Positions 35,311 to 50,700 of a stretch of DNA of 64,000 nucleotides are shown here, in pieces. Under the pieces are notes generated by a model. It ran no database searches. It saw nothing but the letters and a program-made list of their open reading frames with translations, and was not told the DNA's origin. The DNA comes from Microglena sp. YARC (lineage: Eukaryota > Chlorophyta > Chlorophyceae > Chlamydomonadales > Chlamydomonadaceae), in NCBI GenBank assembly GCA_022414725.1, contig CM039464.1, positions 62,786,213 to 62,850,212 of the forward strand, given 5' to 3'. Both the position numbers and the translations under genes were made by a program. Position 1 is the first letter of the stretch. The number at the start of each line of letters is the position of its first letter.

Positions 35311-35455
35311 ACAGTCCAGGGGTAGGCCAATAGGCGAAAGGGACTTGCCCAACCGTGGCAGAAAGGGCTAACACAAAAAAGCATTGATGAACTGACCCCC
35401 AAACAATCGTTTTACTGACTGGGCCCTGAGTTTGTGGTACAGTGATAACAACTGG
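35311..35455 (-). mobile_element. Microsatellite-tailed interspersed repeat, copy 2
   Basis: Direct repeat of 33334-33478 (AACAGTCCAGGGGTAGGCCA ... CAATCGTTTTACTGAC ... CCCTGAGTTTGTGGTACAGT), again joined on its left to GTGTGTATGT microsatellite. Confidence 0.8.
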
Positions 35456-35512
35456 TAAAATGATTTAAGTAGGCTCTGGCGTGTTCAAATTAAGAGTAAA
35501 ATCCCTTAAAAG

Positions 35513-38500
35513 CCATGATTCTCCAAACCACATATATAACTCCCCATACCAAATATTTGACTCCTCAAGCCAAATATGTGATTCCCCATCACCAATACGT
35601 AATTCTCCAAATCCAATATAAGATTCCCCATCGCCAATATATGATTCCCCATCACCAATATATGATTCCCCATGACCAATATATGATTCCCCATCACCAA
35701 TATATGATTCCCCATGACCAATCTATGATTCCCCATCACCAATCTATGATTCCCCATCACCAATATATGATTCCCCATCACCAATCTATGATTCCCCATC
35801 ACCAATACATGATTCCACATCACCAATATATGATTCCCCATCACCAATATATGATTCCCCACCACCAATATATGATTCCCCATCACCAATATAAGATTCC
35901 CCATCGCCAATCTATGATTCCCCATCACCAACATATGATTCCCCATCACTAATATATGATTCCCCATCACCAATATATGATTCCCCATCACCAATATATG
36001 ATTCCCCATCACCAATATATGATTCCCCATCACCAATATAAGATTCCCCATCGCCAATCTATGATTCCCCATCACCAATATATGATTCCCCATCATCAAT
36101 ATATGATTTACCATCACCAATATATGATTCCCCATCACCAATATATGATTCCCCATCACCAATATATGATTCCCCATCACCAATATATGATTCCCCATCA
36201 CCAATATATGATTCCCCATCACCAATATATGATTCCCCATCACCAATATATGATTCCCCGCCACCAATATATGATTCTTCATCACCAATACATAGTTATC
36301 CAAATCCAATATATGATTCCCCATCACCAATATATGATTCCCCATCACCAATATATGATTCCCCATCACCAATAGATGGCTCTTCATCACCAATATATGT
36401 TTCCCCATCACCAATATATGATTCCCCATCACCAATACATAGTTATCCAAATCCAATATAAGATTCCCCATCACCAACCTATGATTCCCCATCACCAATC
36501 TATGATTCCCCATCACCAATATATGACTCTTCATCACCAATATATGATTCCCCATCACCAATATATGATTCCCCATCACCAATATATGATTCCCCCTCTC
36601 CAATATATGATTCCCCATCACCAATATATGATTCCCCATCACCAATATATGATTCCCCATCACCAATATATGATACCTCATCACCAATATATGATTCCCC
36701 ATCACCAATATATGATTCCCCATCACCAATATATGACTCTTCATCACCAATATATGACTCTTCATCACCAATATATGATTTCCCATCACCAATATATAAT
36801 TCCCCATCACCAATATATGACTCTTCATCACCAATATATGATTCTCCATCACCAATATATGATTCCCCATCACCAATACATAGTTATCCAAATCCAATAT
36901 AAGATTCCCCATCACCAACCTATGATTCCCCATCACCAATATATGATTCCTCATTACCAATATATGATACTCCATCACCAATATATGATTCCCCATCACC
37001 AATATATGATTCCCCATCACCAATATATGATTCCCCATCACCAATATATGATTCCCCATCACCAATATATGATTCCCCATCACCAATATATGATTCCCCA
37101 TCACCAATATATGATTCCCCATCACCAACCTATGATTCCCCATCACCAATCTATGATTCCTCATCACCAATATATGATTCTCCATCACCAATATATGATT
37201 CCCCATCACCAATATATGATTCCCCATCACCAATATATGATTCCCCATCACCAATATATGATTCCCCATCACCAATATATGACTCTTCATCACCAACCTA
37301 TGATTCCCCATCACCAATATATGATTCCCCATCACCAATATATGATTCTTCATCACCAATATATGATACCTCATCACCAATATATGATTCCCCATCACCA
37401 ATATATGATTCCCCATCACCAACATATGATTCCCCATCACCAATATATGATTCCCCATCACCAATATATGATTCCCCATCACCAATATATGATTCCCCAT
37501 CACCAATATATGATTCCCCATCACCAATATATGATTCACCAATATATGATTCCCCATCACCAATATATATGAATTTCATCACCAATATATGATTCCCCAT
37601 CACCAAATATATGACTCTTCATTCACCGATGTATGATTCCCCATTCACCACCATACCAAGTATATGATTCCTATCACCAAATATTGATACTCAACCAATT
37701 ATATGACATCATCACCACATATATGATTCATATATGATTCATAATTTTTTCCATCACACCAATATATGATTCCCCCATCACCATATAATGATTCCTCCCT
37801 CACAATATATGATTCCCATCAACCAATATAGATTCCCCATCACCAATATATATGACCTCTTCATGCCACCACTCTTCAATCACCAATATATGAACTTCCC
37901 CTCAAACCAATTATATGATTGCTTCCCATTCCCATCACCAATATATGATTCTTCATCACCAATATATGATTCCCATCATGATCTGATGATTCCCCAATAT
38001 ATATGATTCCCCATCACCAATATATGATTCCATCACCAATATAGATTTCCCATCACTGGATTTTGATTCCAACTCACCAATATGATTTCCTATCACCATA
38101 TTATGATCCCATCACCAACTATATGATTCCCCACCTCACCAATTATATATGATTCCCCATCACCAATATATGATTTCACCATCAAATGATATTATTCCCC
38201 ATCACTAATACTAGTGTATCAATAATATAAGATCACGCACACAACCTATGATTCCCCATCTACCAATCTATTGATTCCCTCATCAACCAATATATGATTC
38301 CCCCATACACCAATAAAAAGATATTGATCCCCATCACCAAGATATATGTATTCCCTACACCGAATATATGTTGCCCCATCACTCATCATGTCTAATCATG
38401 ATTCTCATCACCAATATATGACTCTTCATCACCAATATATGACTCTCCACATCACAATATATGATTCCCACCATCACCAATATATATGATTCCACCAAAT

Positions 38501-41500
38501 ATGATCCCAGCACCAATATATGATCCCATACCAACATAATGATTCATCACCAATATATGAATAAACCCACACAAATGATCTAATGATTCCCCATCACCAT
38601 AATATGATTCCCATCACCAATATATGGATTCCCCATCACCAATATATGATTTCCCATCACTGATCTTGATTTCCAACACCAATATATGATTCCCCATCAC
38701 CAATATATATTCCCCAACATCACAATCTTAGATTCCCCATCACCAATATGATGAATCACATCACCAATATGAGATCACCATCACCAATATATGATGATCC
38801 CCATCAACCAATACATATTATCCCAAATCCAAATCCATAAAATTCCCATCACCAACCCTATGATTCCCCATCACCAATCTATGATCCTCATCACCAACAT
38901 ATGATTCCCATCCACTAATAAATGATTCCCGATACCAATATATGATTCCTATCACCAATAATGATTCCCCATCACCCTAATCCCCATCAACTCTCATCAC
39001 CAAAATTTCTCTATTCATATTGATCCAAATTTCTCCATTCACCAATATATGATTCCCCATCACCAATATATGATCCCTCGAATATATGATCCTCACCAAT
39101 ATATGATCCCCATAACACCAACAATATGACCAACATAAGTCCATCACCAAATAGTGATTCACCCCATCACATATATTGCATCCCCATCACCCATAATTGA
39201 TCCCCATGCACCATATATTTCCCCATCACCAATATATGATGATTCCCCATCACCAAATATGCATCACCAAGCACCAATATGATTCCCCGTCACCAATATA
39301 TCATTCGCCCATCACCAAAATGACTCTCTCATCACCAATTAATACTGATTCCCCATCACCAAAGTATAGATTCCCATCACCAAATATATGATTCTTCATC
39401 ACCAATATATGATACCTCTATCACCAATATGATGATTCCCATCACAATAATGATTCCCCATCACCAATATATTTTTCCCCATCACCAATATATATTCACC
39501 ATCACCAATATATGATTCCCCCATTACAATATATGATTGCCTCATCACCAATATATGATTCCCCATCACCAATAGATGATTCCCCAGCACAATATATGAC
39601 TCTCATCCACCCTTATATGACTCTTCATCACCAATATATGATTCCCCATCACCAATATATGACCCCATAACCAATATATGATTCTTCATCACCAATATAT
39701 GATTCCCCATCACTGATCTATGATTACCCATCACCAAATATATGATTCCCCATCACCAATATATGATTCCTCACACCAATTATTTGATTTCCCATCACTG
39801 ATCTTTGATTTTCCATCCCACCAATATATGATTCCCCATCACCAATATATGATTCCCATCCACCAAATATGACTCTTTCATCACCAATATATGATTCCCC
39901 ATCACCAATATATCGATTCCCCAATCACCAATACATAGCTTATCCAAATCCCAATATAAGATTCACCATCACCAACACTATGATTCCCATCACCAATCTA
40001 TGATTCCTCAATCACAAACATATGATTCCCCATCACTAAATATGATTTCCCCATCACCCAAGTATATGATCCATCACCAATATATGATTCCCCATCCACC
40101 AATATATGATTCCCCATCACCAATATATTACTCCTTCATCACCTAACTATATGATGCCCCATCACCAATATATTGATTCCCCATCACCAATATATGACTC
40201 TTCATCACCAATATATGATTCCCACAACTGATTATGATTCCCCATCCACGCAATAATGAATCAACCACCAATATATGATTCCCCATCACCAATATAATGA
40301 TTTCCCATCACCGATCTATGATTTTTCCATCGCCAGATATAATGATTCCCAATCACCAATATATGATTCCCCATCACAATATATGATTCCCCATCACCAA
40401 TATATGATTCCCCCATCACCAATATATGATTCCCCATCACCAATACATAGTGTATCCAAATCCAATATAAAATAAGATTCCCCCATCACCAAGTATATTG
40501 ATTCCCCATCACCTAGATATATGATTCCCCATCACCAATATATGATTCCCCATCACCAATATATGATTCCCCATCACCAATATAGAATTCCCCCATCACC
40601 AATATATGCATTCCCCCCATCACCGAATATTGATTCTTCCACAATCACCAAATATGATACCTCCATCACCAATATATGATTCCCCATCACCAATATATTT
40701 TATTCCCCATCACCTAATATATTTTTTCCCCATCCAGCCCAATATATATGATTCCCCATCACCAATATATGCGATTCCCCATCACCAATATATGATTCCA
40801 CATCACCAAATATGATTTTCTTCATCACCAATATATGATTCCCCATCACCCTATTATGACTCTTCATCGTACCAATATATGACTCTTCATCACCAAATAT
40901 ATGATTCCCCATCACCAAATATATGCATTCCCCATCACCAATATATCTGATTCTTCATCACCAAATATATGATTCCCCATCACCAATATATGATTCCCCA
41001 TCACCAAATACTTATGATTCCCATAACTGATCTTTGATGTTTCCATCACCAATATATGATTCCCCATTCACTCAATATATATCCCCATCCACCAATATTA
41101 TGACTCTTCATCACCATATATGATTCCCCATCACCCAAACATATTGATCCCCCATACCCAATTACATAGTTATCCAAATCCAATATAAGATTCACCATCA
41201 CCAACCTATGATTCCCCATCACCAATCTATGATTCCTCATCACCAACATATGATTCCCCATCACTAATATATGATTCCCCATCACCAAAATATGATCCCC
41301 ATCACCTATATATTATGATTCCCCCATCCACCGAATATATGTATTCCCCATCACTAATTCTATGATTCCTCATCACCAATAATGATTCCCCATCACCAAT
41401 ATATGATCTCCCATCACCAATATATGATTCCCCATCACCAATATATGATTCCCCATCACCAATATATGACTCTTCATCACCAACCTTATATTCCCCATCA

Positions 41501-44500
41501 CAATATATGATTCCCCATCACCAATATATGATTCTTCATCACCAATATATGATACCTCATCACCCAATTATATGATTGCCCATCACCAATATGATGATTT
41601 TCCCCATCACCAAATATATGATTCCCCTCACCAAACATATGATTCACCCAACACCAATATATGATTCCCCCATCACCAATATATGATCCCCATCACTCAA
41701 TCATTATGATTACCCCATCACCAATATATGTTCCCCATCACCAAGTATATCATGCTACATCACCATATATATTCCCCATCACCAAATATGATTCCACATC
41801 ACCAATATATGAATTCCCCGTCACCAATAGTATGATTCCCCATCACCAATATATGACTCTCCATCACCAATATATGATTCCCCCATCACCAATATATGAT
41901 TCCCATCACCCAATATATGAGTCTTCATCACCAATTATATGATACGCATCACCAATAATGATTCCCCATCACCAATATATGATTCCCCATCACCAATTAT
42001 TATGATTCCCATCACCAATATATGATTCCCCATCACCAATATTTGATTCCCATCACTAGATCTTTGATTTCCACACCAATTATTGCATTCTCCAGCACCA
42101 ATATATGATTCCCTTATCACCAATATATTGTACTCTTCATCACCAATATTATGATTCCCCATCACCAAATATATGATTCCCCAATCACCAAGGACATATA
42201 TCCAAATCCAATAGAAGAGTCACCATTAACCAAACCTATGATTCCCGCATCACCAAATCTATGATTCCTCCATCACCAACAATATGATTCCCCATCACTA
42301 ATATATTATTCCCATCACCAACTATATGATTCCCCATCACCAATATATGATTCCCCATACCAATATATGACTCTGTCATCACCAATATATGATTCCCCTC
42401 AATAATATATGATTCCCCACACCAATATATGATTCTTCATCACCAATATATACTCTTCATCACCAATATAATGATTCCCCTATCACCAATATATGAATCA
42501 ACCACCAATATATGATTCCCATCACCAATATATGATTTACCCATCCACCATCTATGATTTTCCAATCACCAAATATATAGATTCCCATCACCAATATATG
42601 ATTGCCCCATCACCAATATATGACTCTACATCACCAATATATGATTCCCCATCACCAATATATGATTCCCCCATCACAAACATAGTTATCAAATCCCAAT
42701 ATAAGATTCCCCATCACCAATATATGATTCCCCATCACCAAATATATGATTCCCCATCAAACCAATATATGATTCCCCAGCACCCAATATATGCATGTCA
42801 CCATCACAATATATAATCCCCATCACCAATATATGACTCTTCATCACAATATATTGATTCCCACATCACCAATATATGAATCCCCATCACCAATAAACAT
42901 AGTATCCAAACCAAATATAAGATTCACCCCAGTCACCAACCTATTGATTACCCATCACCAATCATGATTCCTCATCACCCAATATAGATTCTGTATTACC
43001 AAATAATATATAACAATATATCGATCCATCACTAATATATGCATTCCCCATCACCAATATATGCTCTTCATCACCAACCTATGATTCCCCATCAACAATA
43101 TATGATTCCCCATGCACCCAATATTATGATCTTATCCACCAATATATGATACGCTTCATCACCCAAATCATGGATCCCCATCACCAATATATGATCTCCC
43201 TATCTCTATCTATGTATTCCCCATCACAGACATATGATCCCCATCACCATATATGAATCCCCATCACAATATAGGCATTCCCCATCACCAATATATGATT
43301 TCCCATCACCAATATATGATTCCCCATCACTAATATATGATTCCTCACACCAATATATGATTCCCCATCACCAAATATATGATTCCCCATCACCAATATA
43401 TGATTCCCCCATCACCAATATATGCATTCCCCATCACCAATAATGATCCCATTCACCCAATATATATTCTTCATCACCAATATATGATACCTCATCACCC
43501 AATAGATGATTCCCCATCACCAATATATGATTCCCCCATCACCAATATATTTCCCCATCACCAAGATTATATTCCCCATCACCAAATATGAATCCCCATA
43601 CCAAGATATGATTCCACATCACCAATATATTTTCCCCTATCACCAATATATGCATTCCCCATCACCGTATATATGACTCTCATCACCAATATATGACTCT
43701 TCATCCACCAATATATGATTCCCCCATCACCAATATATGATTCCCCGATCACCAATATATGATTCTTCATCTCCCAATATATGATCCCCATCACCAATAT
43801 ATGATTCCCCATCACCGACAATATATGATTTCCCATAAACTGATCTTTTGATATTTCCATCAACCAATATAATGATTCCCATCAACCCAATATATGATTT
43901 CCCCCATTCACCAATATATGACGCTTCCATCACCAATATATGATCCCCATCACAATATATGATTCCCCATCACCAAATACAAGCTTATCCAAATCCAATA
44001 TTAAGATCACCATCTCACCAACCTAATGATTCCCCATCACCAATAATGATTCCTCATCACCAACATATATTCCCCATCCACTAATATATGATTCCCCATC
44101 ACCAAATATGGGGAGTTCCCCATCACCAATAATGATTCCCCATCACCAATATATGATTTCCCCATCACTAATCTATGATTCTCATCACCAATATATGATT
44201 TCCCATCACCAATATATGATTCCCCATTCACCCAATAATATGATTCTTCATCACCAAGTATATGATTCCCATCACCAATATATGACTCTTCATCACCAAC
44301 CTATGATTTCCCCATCACCAATATATGATTCCCCCCATCACCAAATATATGATTCTTCATCACCAATATATGATACCTCATCACCAATATATGATTGCCC
44401 ATCACCCCAAAATAATGATCCCATCACCAATATATGATTCCCCGATCACCAACATATGATTCCCCAACACCAATATATTTGATTACCCCACCACCAATAT

Positions 44501-46715
44501 ATGATTCCCCATCACCAATATATGATTCCCATCACCAATATAAACTTCCCCAGTCACCAATATCATATCTACATCACCAATATACTGATTCCCAATCACC
44601 AATATATGATCCCCATCAGCCAATATAGATTCCCTCACCAATATATGATTCCCCATCCACCAATATATGACTCTTCATCACCAAATATGATTTCCCCCAT
44701 TCACCAATATATGATTTCCCCAATCACCAATATATTGATCTTCATCACCAATATATGATACCTCATCACCAATATATGATTGCCCCCATCACCAATATAT
44801 GATTCCATCACCTAATATATATCCCCATCACCAATAGATGATCCCCATCACAATATTCATGTTCCCATCACTGATCTTTATTTCCCATCACCAATATATG
44901 TTCTCATCACCGAATATAGGTTCCCTACACCAATATATGACTGCTTCATCACCAATATTATGATTTCCCCAATCACCAATCATATGATTCCCCGATCACA
45001 AAGATCATAGTTAAAATCCAAATCCAATTATAAATTCACCATTACCAACTATGATTCCCCATCACCAATGCTATGATTTCCTCGATCACCAACATATGAT
45101 TCCCCATCACTAAATATATGATTCCCCATCACCCAATATATGATTCCCCAATCACCAAATATATGATTCCCCATTCACCAATATATGACTCTCATCACCC
45201 AAATAGATCCCCATCAATAATATTGATCGCCCATTCACCAAATATGATTCTTCATCACCAATATATGACTCTCATCACCAATATATGATTCCCCATCACC
45301 AATATATGAATTCAACCACCAATATATGATTCCCCATACACCCAATAATCTATATGATTTCCCATCACCGATCTATGATTTCATCACCAATATATGATTC
45401 CCCCATCACCAATAATATGATTGCCCATCAACCAATATATGACTCTACGTCACCAATATATGATTCCCCCCATCAACCAATAGTATGATTCCCCATCACC
45501 AATACATAGTTATCCCAAATCCAATACATCACCAAATATATCGACCTCATCACCCAATATTATGATTCCCATCAACCAATATAGATTCCCCCATCACCCA
45601 ATTATAGGATTTCCATCACCAAGTGATATAATTCCCCATCACCAATATATGACTCTTCATGCACCAATATATGAATTCCACATCACAATATTATATTCCC
45701 CATCAACCAAACATAGTTAATCAGAACCGAATAAAGATTCCCCATCACCAAACCTATGATTCGCCCATCACCAATCTCATATTCCTCATCACCAATATAT
45801 GATTCTGTATTACCAATATATGATTCCCCATCACAATATATGATTCCCCATACACCATATATGATTCCCCATCACCAAATATGCACTCTCACACCAACTA
45901 TGATCCCCATCGACCCAATATATTGATTTCCCCATCACCAATATATGCATTCTTATCACCAATATATGTATACCTCATCACCAATATATTGATTCCCCAT
46001 CACCAAATATATGATTCCCATCACTGATCTATGCATTCCCCATCACCAACATTGATTCCATCCACCCATATATGATTTCCCCATCACCAAATTATCATGA
46101 TTTCCCTCACCAATATATTGATCCCATCCCCAATATAGGATCCCACTGATCACTAATATATTGATTCCCCAGTCCACCAAATATATGATTCCCATCACAA
46201 TATATGATTCCCAGGCACCAATAATATGATTCCCCATCACCAATATATTGATTCCCCCATCACCAATATAGACTCTCATCCACCAACTATGATTCCCCAT
46301 CACCAATATATGATTCCGCATCACCAAATATATGATTCTTCATCACCAATATATGATACCTCATCACCAATAATATGATTGCCATCACAATATATCGATT
46401 CCCCCATCACCAATATATGATTCCCCATCACCAACATATGATTCCCCATCACCAATATAGATTCCCCCATCACCAATATATGATTCGCCCATCACCATAT
46501 ATGATTCCCCAACACCAATATATATTCCCCACACCAATATATGCATTCCCATCACCAATATAGGATTCCCCATCACCCAATATATGATTCCCCATCACCA
46601 AATATCTGATTCCCCTCACAAATAGATGATTCCCCATCACCAATATATGACTCTTTCACACCAATATATGATCCCCATCACCAATATATGATATCCCTAT
46701 CACCAATATATATTC
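35513..46715. repeat. 21-bp minisatellite, ~11.2 kb
   Basis: More than 500 copies of a 21-bp unit with core GATTCCCCATCACCAATAT. Up to about 37,570 the copies keep exact 21-bp phase, leaving long open frames on both strands (minus: repeated heptapeptide MGNHILV). After that, single-base insertions and deletions are frequent. Variant blocks such as ATAGTTATCCAAATCCAATA recur at spacings that are multiples of 21 (147 and 441 bp), so higher-order units exist. No gene is called. The array is broken by the N gap. Confidence 0.97.
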
Positions 46716-47715
46716 NNNNNNNNNNNNNNNNNNNNNNNNNNNNNNNNNNNNNNNNNNNNNNNNNNNNNNNNNNNNNNNNNNNNNNNNNNNNNNNNNNNNN
46801 NNNNNNNNNNNNNNNNNNNNNNNNNNNNNNNNNNNNNNNNNNNNNNNNNNNNNNNNNNNNNNNNNNNNNNNNNNNNNNNNNNNNNNNNNNNNNNNNNNNN
46901 NNNNNNNNNNNNNNNNNNNNNNNNNNNNNNNNNNNNNNNNNNNNNNNNNNNNNNNNNNNNNNNNNNNNNNNNNNNNNNNNNNNNNNNNNNNNNNNNNNNN
47001 NNNNNNNNNNNNNNNNNNNNNNNNNNNNNNNNNNNNNNNNNNNNNNNNNNNNNNNNNNNNNNNNNNNNNNNNNNNNNNNNNNNNNNNNNNNNNNNNNNNN
47101 NNNNNNNNNNNNNNNNNNNNNNNNNNNNNNNNNNNNNNNNNNNNNNNNNNNNNNNNNNNNNNNNNNNNNNNNNNNNNNNNNNNNNNNNNNNNNNNNNNNN
47201 NNNNNNNNNNNNNNNNNNNNNNNNNNNNNNNNNNNNNNNNNNNNNNNNNNNNNNNNNNNNNNNNNNNNNNNNNNNNNNNNNNNNNNNNNNNNNNNNNNNN
47301 NNNNNNNNNNNNNNNNNNNNNNNNNNNNNNNNNNNNNNNNNNNNNNNNNNNNNNNNNNNNNNNNNNNNNNNNNNNNNNNNNNNNNNNNNNNNNNNNNNNN
47401 NNNNNNNNNNNNNNNNNNNNNNNNNNNNNNNNNNNNNNNNNNNNNNNNNNNNNNNNNNNNNNNNNNNNNNNNNNNNNNNNNNNNNNNNNNNNNNNNNNNN
47501 NNNNNNNNNNNNNNNNNNNNNNNNNNNNNNNNNNNNNNNNNNNNNNNNNNNNNNNNNNNNNNNNNNNNNNNNNNNNNNNNNNNNNNNNNNNNNNNNNNNN
47601 NNNNNNNNNNNNNNNNNNNNNNNNNNNNNNNNNNNNNNNNNNNNNNNNNNNNNNNNNNNNNNNNNNNNNNNNNNNNNNNNNNNNNNNNNNNNNNNNNNNN
47701 NNNNNNNNNNNNNNN
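46716..47715. other. Assembly gap, 1000 N
   Basis: Exactly 1000 N, a placeholder between two different satellite arrays; true size unknown. Confidence 0.99.
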
Positions 47716-50700
47716 CAACCACGCCTAAACTGTTTAACCCATCCACCAACACCACACCACCCACGAACCCAACACCACACCCACATTCACCAACAACATC
47801 CAACTGCCACCCTAAACTTCACCATCACCCAACACCACACCCACCCACGTACCAACACCCACACCCAATTACAACACATCCAACTGACTCAACCCTAACT
47901 TCACACATCACCCCAACACCACACCCCACACAAACCAGACACAACCACATTCACAAACAAATCCAACTGCCAACCCTAACTCACCCATCACCAACATCCA
48001 CACCCACCATGTTACCAGAAGCCCACACCAACATTCGACCACAACATCTCAACTGCAAACCCTAACTTCACCCATCCACCCAACCCCACACCACCCAATG
48101 TAACCCAAACCACTTCACATTCTAAACAAACATCAACTGCCAACCCTAATCTAACACATACCACCCAACACCCACAACCCACCACTACCCAACACACACC
48201 CACATCACCAACAACATCAACTACCAACGCTAACTTACCATCCACCCAGACACCCACACCCACCCCAGACCCAACACCCACACCACATTCAGACCAAACA
48301 TCCAACTGCAACCTTACTTCACCCATCCACCCACACCACACCACCAATACCCCCCCACACCCACACCCACATTCACCAACAAACATCCAACTGCCAACCC
48401 TAACTTTCACCCATCCACCCAACACCCCCCACCCACCCAAAACCAACCCCACAACCCACATTTCACCAAAACATCCAACTTGCCAACCCTAACTTCACCC
48501 ATCCACCCACACACCACACCCACCCACGTACCCAGACACCCACACCCAACAATTGCCCCAAACAAACATCAACTGCACAACCTAACTTCACCCATCCAAC
48601 CCAACACCACACCACCCACGACCAACACCCACACCCACCATTCACCAACAATCCACTGCCAACCCTAACTTCATCACCCATCCAGCCAATCACTCCACAC
48701 TTAACCACCATGCGCCAACACAGCACTGACCACAGTGCCAACACTACCAATTACGACAAACAAATCCAAATACCACTCTGATATACCTCACATTCACAAC
48801 AAACATCAATTCACTCATCCAACTGACACCTACTTCACACATCCACCCAACACCCAACCCCCACCATGCTACCCCAACACCAACACATCCCAACATTCAC
48901 CCATTCAACAACATCCCAACTGCGCAACCCTTAAATTCACCTCCACCCAACACCCAAACACCACCACCACCCCCGTACCCAAACAACCACCCACTCCCTA
49001 CCCAACACCACACCCACATTACCAACAACATCCAATCAACGCCAATCCTAACTCACCATCAGCATGTAACAACAACCAATTCACTCACAACATCCAAACT
49101 GACCTCTTCACCCATCCCACCACACGCTCCAACACCCAATCTCACACCCACTTGCGAAGCACATTCACACAACAACATCGGTTCAGACTTCGGTTACAAT
49201 TCCACACCCCCCCACACCCACCACGTTCACCAACACCGCACCAACTGCCACCTTACTTCACCCATACATCACCAGTCTAGAACCCTACACTATCCATCCC
49301 ACCACCCCACGTCTGGAGGGTAGACCTCAGGCACACCCAACAACCATCCAGACCTGCCAACTACTTTGCGCACTCCACCACATCCCACACGGCACACCCA
49401 ACAAAGCACCCACCGTACCCAACACGCAACACCCACATTCACCAACAACATCCAACTGCCACCTTACTTCACATCCCATCCGCACACCACCCACCACACC
49501 CATGTACCCACACCTCACACTCCACATTCACATACAACAACATCCACTGCAACCCCTTACTTCACCCCATCACCCAACACCCACACCCACCCATGTACCC
49601 ACACGGCCACATTCACATTCACCACAACATCCAACTGCAACCCTAACACCCCACACCCAACACGACAACGCCCACACCGCTCACCCGTACCGCAATCACC
49701 CACGCCAATTCACAACAACATTCTAGGCCACCTACTTCACATCCCAACATTCCACCCACCCAACCACACCCATGTATTCACCCCACATCCCACATCACAC
49801 AACAAAGCAACTTCCCCAACCTAACACCCAAATCGTCACACACCCCACAATCCCACCACACCGCACACCGCAGCCCCAATGGTCCCAAACACACACACAG
49901 CGCCAATTCACCACACAATCATTCAACTGCCAACACACACTCACCCAACGTACCACCAACTCGGTTAGCCCCACAGCATTCACTAACTTTACACCCATTC
50001 ACGCAAACATCACACCAGATTACGCCAACACCAACAAACACCACACTCCATCACTTCACATCCTATAGCTAACCCACACGGGCGCCGACATTCACCAAAC
50101 TCCACAGTGTGGTAGCAACATCTAATGAGCCTAATTCCCACACCACACCCACACATAATAACCCACCACATTCAAACAACATCCAACTGCCAACCCTAAC
50201 TTCACCCATCCACCCAACACCCACACCCAGTCCACAACCACCGCACACCCACATTCAACAACATCCAACTGCCAACCTAACTTCACGATCCCAACGCCAC
50301 CCACGTACCGCAAACACCCATTCACCAACAACATGCCACAACCCAACCCACTTCACACGCACCCCACCCAACATCCACTGTACGCAACACACTCCACACC
50401 GCCGACTCCAACATTCACAACATTCACCGCGAACTTCACATCCAACTGCCAACCCAACACCACACTCGCTAACTTTTAACACCACAAAATCAATGCATGC
50501 AATCACCACACACACCATCACTACCACTACGTACCCAAACACCTGCACAGTTTTGTTGGTCCGCACATTCACCAACAACATCCATCTACCACCCTAACTT
50601 CACCCATCACCTTTCCAACGCACTTCTGATTGTACAACCACATTCCACATTCACGGCAACAGATCCAACTGCAACAACACCCCGATGCCTATCCCATCTC

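Noticed and set aside
34344..35402. A 352-codon His/Pro/Thr frame on the minus strand
   Set aside because: It reads the reverse of GT microsatellites, poly-G and the duplicated exon borders; the plus strand carries the real exon.
35513..46715. Regular short repeats that could suggest a CRISPR array or a repeat protein gene
   Set aside because: There are no unique spacers; the whole unit repeats every 21 bp. Open frames exist on both strands simply because 21 is a multiple of three, with no start context or flanking exons.
46656..47803. Open frames running through the N gap
   Set aside because: Translations of N are meaningless; only the flanks are real sequence.
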